Shown here: positions 1-6,132 of the stretch, piece after piece
How positions within the stretch are numbered: position 1 is the stretch's first letter
How the letters are laid out: each line of letters opens with the position of its first letter
NCBI GenBank assembly: GCA_005884305.1
Contig: VAYL01000062.1
Span: 13,997 to 22,688 of the forward strand
Reading direction: 5' to 3'
DNA length: 8,692 nucleotides
Source: Actinomycetota bacterium
GTDB lineage: Bacteria; Actinomycetota; Thermoleophilia; Solirubrobacterales; 70-9
Position numbers and translations under genes: made by a program
Notes under the pieces: model-generated
Databases searched by the model: none
Told to the model about the DNA's origin: nothing
Seen by the model: the letters and a program-made list of their open reading frames with translations, nothing else

Positions 1-99
1 GCGGATCGGCAGCGGGCGCTCGACTACCTGATGCGCCGAGGCTACGAGTACGAGATCGCCTACGAGGCGGTGCGTTTGCTATCGGCACGGGCGGCTTAG
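1..99 (+). CDS. recX: RecX family regulatory protein, C-terminal end (partial)
   Basis: The window opens inside a gene whose last 32 codons end in TAG at 97-99. The peptide includes ALDYLMRRGYEYEIAYEAV, which has the form of the last three-helix repeat of RecX: a Leu-x-x-Arg-Arg-Gly-Tyr/Phe core followed by a helix with conserved Ala and Val. RecX binds RecA filaments and limits their activity in recombination and the SOS response, and recX usually lies directly downstream of recA, which would be off the left edge here. Only the tail is visible, so the call rests on one repeat plus the expected recA-recX-rny style neighbourhood. Another helical-repeat protein cannot be excluded from 32 residues. 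Confidence 0.66.
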   Translation, partial: ADRQRALDYLMRRGYEYEIAYEAVRLLSARAA

Positions 100-165
100 G
101 CGGGAGCCTCGGCGGCGCGGCGACCCCGGCGGGGGGTGGGCAAGTAGGGGGGTCCTCTCCACCCA

Positions 166-211
166 CATGGACGGGGTTAGGGACGCTATGGGGTACTTAA
201 CCCCGTCAATG
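166..211. repeat. Inverted repeat / stem-loop downstream of recX
   Basis: GACGGGGTTA at 170-179 is the exact reverse complement of TAACCCCGTC at 198-207. The stem extends outwards past one G/A mismatch by CAT (166-168) and ATG (209-211), giving 13 pairs around an 18-base loop. It lies 6 bases before a second hairpin (218-238). A smaller pairing, GGGTGG 134-139 with CCACCC 159-164, lies just upstream. It could be part of a structured recX 3' UTR, a small RNA, or a protein-binding dyad; the sequence alone does not decide. Confidence 0.5.
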
Positions 212-217
212 TCGCTG

Positions 218-243
218 GGCGGTGCCCTCGGTGCCGCCGTTTT
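218..243 (+). terminator. Candidate rho-independent terminator after recX
   Basis: A nine-pair stem (218-226 with 230-238, containing two G-U pairs in RNA) closes a three-base CTC loop and is followed by GTTTT at 239-243. The position, about 120 bases after the recX stop and before the candidate rny promoter, suits the end of a recA-recX transcript. The T tract is short, so termination may be weak. Confidence 0.42.
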
Positions 244-338
244 GCGTCCACCGAATGCCCGCCTTGCCAGATCGGCCGTTCGGGTCTACGATGCTTGAAG
301 CGGCCGACGGCCGCGCGATGAGACGAATGACCTGCTAT

Positions 339-367
339 TTGACACTTTTGACCACCGATATTGGGAT
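339..367 (+). promoter_or_regulatory. Candidate housekeeping promoter for rny
   Basis: A perfect TTGACA at 339-344 lies 17 bases before TGGGAT (362-367), which matches the -10 consensus only at its first, fifth and sixth bases. A second, overlapping box, TTGACC at 348-353, has no better partner. The segment is AT-rich compared with its surroundings. Use of this promoter would give rny a leader of about 160 bases. The -35 box is good and the -10 box is poor, so this is a moderate call. Confidence 0.35.
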
Positions 368-537
368 GAGATTTCAGCCACGATCCGACGTGGGGAGGCG
401 TAGGACCTAGAGCAACCGCCCGCCAGGGCGATAGCGGACATGCGTATCTCGTGCGCCGCCGGTCCGCGACGCGTCACCGATGCGTCCGACCGACAAGACG
501 ACCAGTTCGGCCACCCGAAGGCCGAGGGAAGGTAGCG

Positions 538-1918
538 ATGGAGATACGCGCGCTGTTTCAACCGTGGCGACGGGCTCCTGACGCGGACCACGCGACCGAG
601 CGCGTAGGCGCCGCCGGCAGGGGGCCGACGGATGAGCTGCAGGCGCGCCGCGCCGAGATCGCGCGAATGGAGGAGCGGGCGCTTCGAGAGACCGAGTCCC
701 TCGAAGTGCGGCGGACGGACCTGGAGCGCCGCATCCAGGCCCTCGAGGACCGCGAGCGCAACGTGGAGCAGCAGGCGGAGGAGCTCAAGCGGGCCAAGCG
801 GGTTCAGCGGCGCGAGCTCGAGCGGATCTCTGGTTTGAGTGCGGCGCAGGCGAAGCAACTGCTCGTCGCGGACATCGAGCAGGAGGCGCGCCACCAGGCC
901 GCGCTCCGGCTTCAGGAGATCGAGCGCGAGACGCGTCACGAGGCCGAGCGCCGAGCACGCAACATCCTGTCCGTCGCGATGCAGCGGCTTGCCGCGCAGC
1001 ACGCCGGCGACAACACCACGCGCCTCGTCGAGCTTCCAAGCGACGAGATACATCCGCGCGCTCGAGAAGCTCACCGGGGTCGACATCATCATCGACGAGA
1101 CGCCGTCCGCGGTGATGCTCTCGAGCTTCGACGGCGTCCGGCGCGAGGTCGCGCGGCTGACGCTCGAGCGGCTGATCGCCGACGGCCGTATCCATCCGGC
1201 GCTCATCGAGGAGACCTACGAGCAGGCCAAGGCTCGGATCGACGAGCGGATCGTCGAGGAGGGCGAGCGGGCGATGCTCGAGTCGCGCGTGCACGGGCTC
1301 GACCCAACGCTGGTGATGCTTCTCGGCAAGCTCAAGTTCCGCACAAGCTATGGCCAGAACGTGCTGGACCACCTGATCGAGTGTTCGGAGCTCGCCGGGC
1401 TCATCGCCGCGGAGCTGGGGGCGTCGGTGGAGACGGCCCGCCGAGGGGCGCTTCTTCACGACATCGGCAAGGCCGTGAGCCACGAGATCGAGGGACCGCA
1501 CGCCCAGGTCGGGGCTCGAATCGCACTGCGCCACGGCGAGCCTGAGGCCGTCGCCCACGCGATCGAGGCTCATCACAACGAGGTCGAGCCGCGCACCGTC
1601 GAGGCGGTGATCGTGCAGATCGCGGACTCGCTCTCGGGCGCGCGCCCGGGGGCGCGCGGAGACTCGCTCGAGGAGTACGTGGAAAGGCTCCGGGAGCTCG
1701 AGGAGATCGCGTCGCGCCAGGACGGCGTCGAGCGCGTCTACGCGATGCGCGCCGGCCGCGAGATCCGGGTGATCGTCGACCCCGGCAAGGTGGACGACGA
1801 GCGCGCCGCGCTTCTCTCACACGAGATCGCGGCGGCGGTCGAGCGCGAGCTCGAGTATCCGGGTCAGGTGAGGATCACCGTGATCCGGGAGAGCCGGGCG
1901 ACGGCGTACGCGAGCTGA
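538..1918 (+). pseudogene. rny: Ribonuclease Y, frameshifted by a deletion in the KH domain
   Basis: RNase Y is an endoribonuclease that starts mRNA decay. The ATG at 538 follows GAGGGAAGG (524-532) by five bases. In the first frame there is a long charged coiled coil, then ISGLSAAQAKQLL, the conserved region leading to RNILSVAMQRLAAQH, and LPSDE ending at 1047. The family should continue with a KH signature of the form MKGRIIGREGRN before IRALE. Here the bases after GAG (1045-1047) run directly into YIRALEKLTGVD, but in the next frame (from 1049). That frame continues to TGA at 1916-1918 with the full HD domain (VLDH at about 1363-1374, LLHDIGKA, EAHHNE, IADSLSGARPGAR) and the usual C-terminus ending VIRESRATAYAS. 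Family spacing predicts exactly 32 missing bases; restoring them gives an uninterrupted 470-residue protein. As written, no intact RNase Y is made. The usual N-terminal membrane helix is also absent. A real mutation and an assembly error are both possible. Confidence 0.85.
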
Positions 1919-1978
1919 CCCCCATGCGGAGCCCGCAATGGGCCTCGCCGTCGGAGCTACCACTAGGATGCCCGCCGC

Positions 1979-2512
1979 ATGAGCGCGACGCTCTTCTACG
2001 TCTTCGGAATTGCCCTGATCGTGTCGGCCATAAGCGTGTCCGCGATTGGCCTGCGATTCGAGAACTTTCCGCCCAACCGAGGGATCCTCGCGGGGACCAT
2101 CCTCTATTTCGCCTTGCTCGTCGGCGGGACCGCCGTCTTCGCGGTACTGCACGCCCGCGACGATCAGCGCGAGCGCGAGGCCGAGCAGGCCGCTGCGACG
2201 ACCACGACGAGTACGACCCCGTCCGGCGGTCCGGTCCAGCTCGCAGCCGATCCCAGCACGATCGCCTACACAACCACCTCCCTGGGCGCGCAGGCGGGAA
2301 ACGTGACCATCGACTTCAGCAACCCGAACCCGGCGATTCCGCACGACGTCTGCGTGCAGGCGGGCAGTGGGGCGGCCCAGTGCTCCAAACAGATCACCAA
2401 CGGGAAGACGACTCTCAACCTCAAGAGCCTGAAGCCCGGGAGCTACACGTTCTTCTGCAGCGTGGACTCCCATGAGCAGGCCGGCATGAAGGGCACGCTG
2501 ACGGTCAAGTAG
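1979..2512 (+). CDS. Membrane-anchored cupredoxin (plastocyanin/azurin-like copper protein)
   Basis: This 177-residue protein has two hydrophobic segments (about 4-25 and 36-57) separated by a short loop with Arg26 and Arg34, then a charged stretch, a Thr/Ser/Pro linker (about 74-85) and a C-terminal beta-rich domain (about 86-177). The domain shows all four expected type 1 copper ligands: His122 in IPHDV, then Cys160, His165 and Met170 spaced C-x4-H-x4-M, as in plastocyanin-like proteins. Cys125 and Cys135 could form a disulfide. The charge pattern fits an outside-facing copper domain held by a two-helix anchor. It probably shuttles electrons at the outer face of the membrane, but its partners are not visible. 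It begins 60 bases after rny with no strong ribosome binding site (an AGGA lies about 10 bases upstream), and a 95-base gap follows before miaB. Confidence 0.8.
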   Translation: MSATLFYVFGIALIVSAISVSAIGLRFENFPPNRGILAGTILYFALLVGGTAVFAVLHARDDQREREAEQAAATTTTSTTPSGGPVQLAADPSTIAYTTTSLGAQAGNVTIDFSNPNPAIPHDVCVQAGSGAAQCSKQITNGKTTLNLKSLKPGSYTFFCSVDSHEQAGMKGTLTVK

Positions 2513-2542
2513 CCGCGACGTAATCCGCTTGGCGCGGCGGCC

Positions 2543-2607
2543 TAATATCCAAACCCAATGAACGGCACATGCCAGTGCCGGCGCCATACGGCACCGGCCT
2601 AGAACCC
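2543..2607 (+). promoter_or_regulatory. miaB leader with alternative hairpins, a mini-ORF and a -10-like box
   Basis: A TAATAT box (2543-2548) has no convincing -35 partner. Downstream, CGGCAC (2563-2568), GTGCCG (2575-2580) and CGGCAC (2589-2594) form three segments in which the middle one can pair with either neighbour but not both. A mini-ORF of 14 codons starts at ATG 2558 and stops at TAG 2600-2602, six bases before the miaB ATG at 2608; it encodes MNGTCQCRRHTAPA. The stems are only six pairs long and could occur by chance at this GC content, so regulation is a suggestion only. Confidence 0.25.
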
Positions 2608-3927
2608 ATGGGGAGTTACCACGTCACCACGTTCGGGTGCCAGATGAACGAGCACGACTCCGAGCGCATGAAGGGCATGCTGGAGTCGCTTGGGTACGAG
2701 GAGGCCGCTGGAAGAGCCGACGCCGACCTCATCCTCTTCAACACCTGCTCGATCCGCGAATCCGCCGACAACCGCTTCATCGCCCACCTGGGGGAGGCCA
2801 AACGGCTGAAGTCGGAGGACCCGGAACGGATCGTGGGCGTGGGCGGCTGCTGGGCGCAGTCGGTGAAGGACGAGGTCTTCGAGCGCTTCCCGTTCGTTGA
2901 CGTCGCCTTCGGGCCGGGACAGATTCATCGCCTCGCCGAATTCCTGACGCAGGACTCGCTCACCGCCCAGGGCTACTTCGAGTTCGAGGATTTCTCCGGG
3001 CATCTGCCCGCGAAGCGGGAGCGCGAATTCCAGGGCTGGGTCCAGATCTCGGTCGGTTGCAATTGTCGCTGTGCTTATTGCATCGTCCCGCAGACCCGCG
3101 GGCGCGAGGTCAGCCGCGACCCGCATGAGCTCATCGCCGAGATCGAGAGACTCGCGGCCGACGGCGTGACCGAGGTGACCCTCCTCGGCCAGAACGTCAA
3201 CAGCTACGGGCGCGACCTCCCGAAGGAGAGCCGCATCACGTTCGCCGAGCTCCTGGGTCAGGTGGACGCCGTCGACGGGATCGGGCGCATCCGCTACACG
3301 AGCCCGCACCCCAAGGACATCCGCGAGGACGTCATCCTCGCGCACGCGGAGCTGCCCGCCCTCTGCCCGCACATCCACCTGCCGCTCCAGTCGGGGTCGA
3401 GCCGGATGCTGAAGGCGATGCGCCGCACATATAACCGCCAGCGCTACCTCGACCGAGTGGCGCAGATCCGCGAGCACGTCCCGGACTGCGCGCTGACGAC
3501 CGACATCATCGTCGGCTTCCCCGGGGAGACCGAGGAGGACTTCGCCGCGACCCTCGAGGTGGTCGACGAGGTCGGATACGACGGCGCCTTCACATTCATC
3601 TTCTCGCCACGCCGGGGGACCGAGGCCGCGACGATGGCCGACCCGGTCTCGCACCCGGTCAAGCGGGAGCGAATGGAGCGGCTCGTAGAGCTGGTCCAGC
3701 GACGGGCCAAGGAACGGGCACAGCGCTTCGTCGGTCGCAGCGTCGAGGTGCTGGTCGAGGGTCCCAGCCGCACCGATCCGGCGCGCCTAAGGGGCCGAAG
3801 CTCCCACAACAAGACGGTCAACTTCGAGGGGACCGCGCAACCGGGCGAGTTCGTGGACGTCGAGATCACGAGCGCGACGTCGACGACGCTCGCGGGTCAC
3901 GAGAAGCTGCTCAGCCGAGTCCCCTGA
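2608..3927 (+). CDS. miaB: tRNA-2-methylthio-N6-dimethylallyladenosine synthase MiaB
   Basis: MiaB is a radical-SAM methylthiotransferase that converts i6A37 to ms2i6A37 in tRNAs reading UNN codons. From ATG 2608 the protein is 439 residues, normal for the family. The N-terminal domain carries the three cysteines of the auxiliary iron-sulfur cluster: Cys11 in FGCQMN, Cys47 in NTCSIRE and Cys81 in GGCWAQ. The radical-SAM motif C-x3-C-x2-C is Cys151, Cys155 and Cys158, followed by IVPQTRGRE; an additional Cys153 lies inside it. LPLQSGSSRML and DIIVGFPGETEEDF are typical core motifs. The last 70 or so residues form a TRAM RNA-binding domain. A start at ATG 2569 would add 13 residues that the family does not have, and MGSYHVTTFGCQMNEHDSER fits the usual beginning, so I prefer 2608. 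Neither start has a good ribosome binding site. The stop overlaps the start of miaA by four bases. Confidence 0.95.
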   Translation: MGSYHVTTFGCQMNEHDSERMKGMLESLGYEEAAGRADADLILFNTCSIRESADNRFIAHLGEAKRLKSEDPERIVGVGGCWAQSVKDEVFERFPFVDVAFGPGQIHRLAEFLTQDSLTAQGYFEFEDFSGHLPAKREREFQGWVQISVGCNCRCAYCIVPQTRGREVSRDPHELIAEIERLAADGVTEVTLLGQNVNSYGRDLPKESRITFAELLGQVDAVDGIGRIRYTSPHPKDIREDVILAHAELPALCPHIHLPLQSGSSRMLKAMRRTYNRQRYLDRVAQIREHVPDCALTTDIIVGFPGETEEDFAATLEVVDEVGYDGAFTFIFSPRRGTEAATMADPVSHPVKRERMERLVELVQRRAKERAQRFVGRSVEVLVEGPSRTDPARLRGRSSHNKTVNFEGTAQPGEFVDVEITSATSTTLAGHEKLLSRVP

Positions 3928-4808
3928 AGGTCCTTGCGATCTTCGGCCCGACGGGCGTCGGCAAGACCGCCGTCGCGATCGGCGCGGCCGATCTCCTGCG
4001 TGAGCGCGGCGAGGACCCTGTCGCCGTCTCGTGCGACGCCATTCAGGTCTACCGAGGACTCGAGACGCTGAGCGGCGCGGCGACGCCGGCCGAGCATGAG
4101 CGGCTCGAACACCGGTTGGTCGGGTTCGTGGATCCGACAGGAGAGTTCAGCGCCGGGCGCTTTGCGCAGCTGGCGCACGCCGAGATCGACCAGCTCATCG
4201 CGGAGGGGCGGCGGCCGATCGTGGTGGGAGGAACCGGTCTCTACCTGCGCGCGGCTCTGGCCGATCTCGACCTGCGCCCGCCCGTCTCGCCCGAGATCCG
4301 GGCCGAGGTCGAGCAGAACGTCGCGGAGCACGGACCGGAGGCCGTTTGGGCGGACCTGGATCCGGATGTAGCGGCCACCATCCATCCCCGTGACCGCAAG
4401 CGCATCGCGCGCACGATCGAGCTCCAGCGCAGCGGCATCGACCCGCCGCGCTCCAGCGAGGGTCTGTGGACCGCGCGCCTGCGACGTCCGACGCTGCTGG
4501 TCGGCCTCACCATTGACCGGGAGGAGCTCGCGAGCCGAATCGACGCGCGCGTAGACGAGATGATCGCCGCTGGGGCCGCCGAGGAGGCGCGGGCGGCAGC
4601 CGAGGCCGGCGCTTCGCGCACCGCCCGCGCGGCCCTGGGCTTCGAGGAACTCCTCGCGGGCGAACTCGACGCGGTGAAGCGGGCGCATCGCGCCTATGCG
4701 CGGCGCCAGCTCACCTGGATGCGAAAGATGGAGGGCGTCGAGCTGATCGACCGGACGGGGCGCGACGATTCCGACGTCGCCCGTGAGATCGTCGCTTCGC
4801 TCGATTGA
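3924..4808 (+). CDS. miaA: tRNA dimethylallyltransferase MiaA, probable CTG start
   Basis: MiaA transfers a dimethylallyl group to N6 of A37 in tRNAs reading UNN codons, the step before MiaB. The frame gives 294 residues with the P-loop GPTGVGKT (8-15), CDAIQVYRG with Asp38 (the family DSxQVYR motif), GGTGLYLRA, the HPRDRKRIARTIE segment and the closing RRQLTWMRK. The P-loop is essential, so translation must begin before about 3945. No ATG, GTG or TTG occurs in this frame from 3783 to 3924, although the frame is open. The position where the family has its initiator Met is the CTG at 3924-3926, which overlaps the miaB stop as CTGA. I infer initiation at CTG, probably coupled to termination of miaB. 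The TTG at 4116 is internal and would remove the ATPase-like loop. Confidence 0.9.
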   Translation: MKVLAIFGPTGVGKTAVAIGAADLLRERGEDPVAVSCDAIQVYRGLETLSGAATPAEHERLEHRLVGFVDPTGEFSAGRFAQLAHAEIDQLIAEGRRPIVVGGTGLYLRAALADLDLRPPVSPEIRAEVEQNVAEHGPEAVWADLDPDVAATIHPRDRKRIARTIELQRSGIDPPRSSEGLWTARLRRPTLLVGLTIDREELASRIDARVDEMIAAGAAEEARAAAEAGASRTARAALGFEELLAGELDAVKRAHRAYARRQLTWMRKMEGVELIDRTGRDDSDVAREIVASLD

Positions 4809-4831
4809 GTCGGCCAGGGATACTGCCGCCG

Positions 4832-5263
4832 ATGCTCGAATCGAAGTTCAGTCACATCGACATCGTGGTGACCTCGCTCGAGCGCAGCCTGGCGTTCTAC
4901 CGGGGCCTGCTGGAACCGCTGGGCTGGAGCGACGGCGGCCGGATCGTCGGCGAGCGGGGCGAGCAGGTGCAGTACATCTCGGCTCGGGGTCAGGGTGTCG
5001 CGGCCCTGGGCCTGCGCGAGCGACAGTCCGATGCTCACGGCATTGCGTACGACCGCTACGCGATCGGGTTGCACCACATCTGCTTCGACGTGCCCTCACG
5101 TGAGGTCGTCGATGAGCGCGCCGAGTGGCTTGCCGATCAGGGAGCGAAGATCGAGAGCGAGCCGAGGGAATACGACTACACGCCGGGCTACTACGCCACC
5201 TTCTTCTACGACCCCGACGGCATCAAGCTCGAGCTGCTCCACCGGCCGGATCGCGAGGGGTGA
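4832..5263 (+). CDS. VOC superfamily (glyoxalase/bleomycin-resistance fold) protein
   Basis: The protein has 143 residues from ATG 4832 and is a single unit of two beta-alpha-beta-beta-beta modules, as is usual for small VOC proteins. The first strand is FSHIDIVVTSLERSLAFYRG, with His8 at the classical metal position. The second module starts at GLHHICFDV (His81, His82) and ends in FYDPDGIKLELLH with Glu134. His8, one of His81/82 and Glu134 match three of the usual four metal ligands; the fourth is unclear, and so is the substrate. AGGGA at 4816-4820 lies 11 bases upstream of the start. A TTG at 4805 overlapping the miaA stop would add nine residues but looks less family-like. It lies between miaA and dapF with gaps of 23 and 7 bases, so it is probably cotranscribed; no functional link to either neighbour is evident. 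Confidence 0.8.
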   Translation: MLESKFSHIDIVVTSLERSLAFYRGLLEPLGWSDGGRIVGERGEQVQYISARGQGVAALGLRERQSDAHGIAYDRYAIGLHHICFDVPSREVVDERAEWLADQGAKIESEPREYDYTPGYYATFFYDPDGIKLELLHRPDREG

Positions 5264-5270
5264 CGAGCGA

Positions 5271-6113
5271 GTGAGGTTCGAGAAGTGGCAGGCACTGGGC
5301 AACGACTACGTCATCGTCGAGAAGGCAGCGCTCACCTGGGAGCTCACACAAGCCCGGATCCGCAGGCTGTGCGACCAGCACACCGGGATCGGCTCCGACG
5401 GGATCCTCCTGATATCCGAATCCGACGATCCCGCGTGCGTGGCCACCGTGCGCATCTTCAACCCCGACGGCTCCGAGGCCGAGCTCTCCGGAAACGGCGT
5501 GCGTCAGGCGGTCCTCTACCTGGACCGCGCGAACCCCGGAGGCCCGCGGACGTTCTGCGTGCTCACGAAGGCGGGGAGGATCGAGGCGGCGGTAACGGGC
5601 CGGGATACGGCGACGCTCGAGATGGGTCGCGCCTCGCTGACCTCGCCGGACTATCCCGGCGGTCCCCCTGACGGTCGCGGGATGGTCGAGGCGGCCGGCC
5701 GCGAATGGAACTTCCAGCACGTGTCGATCGGAAACCCCCAGTGCGTGATCGACGCCGGCGATGGATTGGAGGAGCTCGATCTTGCGGTGATCGGCCCGCA
5801 GATCGCGACCGCGGACCTGTTTCCAAACCGCACGAACGTGTCGTTCATTCGGGTCGACGGATCAACCCTGAGGGCGCGGATCTTCGAGCGCGGCGTGGGG
5901 GAGACGTCTGCGTCGGGAACGGGCGCCAGCGGGGCCGCCGTGGCCGCGTCCCTGCGTGGCGCGTCGAGCCCGATCACCGTTCGACTGGACGGCGGCGAAC
6001 TGGAGGTGGACGTCACAGACGAGCTCGACGTGCGGCTCACGGGAACCGCCTCGCGCGTCTATCGCGGCGAGATCTCGACCGATCTCGCACAGGGGCTGGC
6101 GGCGCTCACCTAG
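5271..6113 (+). CDS. dapF: Diaminopimelate epimerase-like protein lacking both catalytic cysteines
   Basis: DapF interconverts LL- and meso-diaminopimelate with two cysteines acting as acid and base. This 280-residue protein, starting at GTG 5271 behind GAGGGG (5255-5260), has normal length and clear family marks: LGNDY (Asn11), FNPDGSEAEL, SIGNP, PNRTNVSF and FERGVGET. The catalytic positions differ. Family CGNG is SGNG here (Ser73, codon TCC at 5487-5489). Family ACGTGA is ASGTGA (Ser215, codon TCG at 5913-5915). Family GNPH is GNPQ (Gln157), removing the His that partners the first Cys. Glu206 and Arg207 of the second site are kept. A single sequencing error cannot explain three substitutions in an otherwise sound frame. 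It lies 7 bases after the VOC gene and 19 bases before dapL, which supports a role in diaminopimelate metabolism, but the epimerase activity itself is uncertain. Confidence 0.85.
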   Translation: MRFEKWQALGNDYVIVEKAALTWELTQARIRRLCDQHTGIGSDGILLISESDDPACVATVRIFNPDGSEAELSGNGVRQAVLYLDRANPGGPRTFCVLTKAGRIEAAVTGRDTATLEMGRASLTSPDYPGGPPDGRGMVEAAGREWNFQHVSIGNPQCVIDAGDGLEELDLAVIGPQIATADLFPNRTNVSFIRVDGSTLRARIFERGVGETSASGTGASGAAVAASLRGASSPITVRLDGGELEVDVTDELDVRLTGTASRVYRGEISTDLAQGLAALT

Positions 6114-6132
6114 CCCCGTAGTCTTCCTGCCC

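Larger units (their letters stand above)
100..537. other. Long intergenic region between recX and rny
   Basis: These 438 bases hold no convincing protein gene. The left part (about 131-193) is rich in G runs and contains a long inverted repeat followed by a terminator-like hairpin. The middle (about 325-380) is the most AT-rich part of the region and contains a TTGACA box. The right part (about 400-523) has no clear element before the rny ribosome binding site at 524-532. The in-frame sequence upstream of the rny ATG (370-537) has no stop but encodes a basic, non-hydrophobic stretch, so I treat it as untranslated leader. Confidence 0.6.

Noticed and set aside
131..193. G-quadruplex in the G runs after recX
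   Set aside because: A three-tetrad form would need a loop of about 20 bases between the third and fourth runs, and the same bases are better explained by duplex hairpins.
222..410. 62-codon plus-strand ORF in the recX-rny gap
   Set aside because: It starts within the terminator-like hairpin, has no ribosome binding site and no recognisable sequence pattern, and covers the candidate promoter.
1030..1060. Programmed ribosomal frameshift in rny
   Set aside because: There is no slippery run, and the conserved KH loop is absent in every frame. Shifting frames would not restore the missing residues, so a deletion fits better.
286..1206. Long open frame on the minus strand across the rny promoter region and its 5' half
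   Set aside because: Its protein is a low-complexity Arg/Leu-rich shadow of the coiled-coil coding region; the plus strand carries clear RNase Y motifs there.
2529..2548. TTGGCG plus TAATAT as a promoter before miaB
   Set aside because: The spacing between the boxes is only 8 bases, too short for a standard sigma-70 promoter; only the -10-like box was kept, with low confidence.
1817..2587. Minus-strand open frame opposite the cupredoxin gene
   Set aside because: High GC keeps the antisense frame open; it has no recognisable domain, whereas the plus frame has copper ligands and membrane segments.
2599..3654. Minus-strand open frame of about 350 codons opposite miaB
   Set aside because: It is antisense to a complete and well-supported miaB, with valine/arginine-rich composition typical of shadows.
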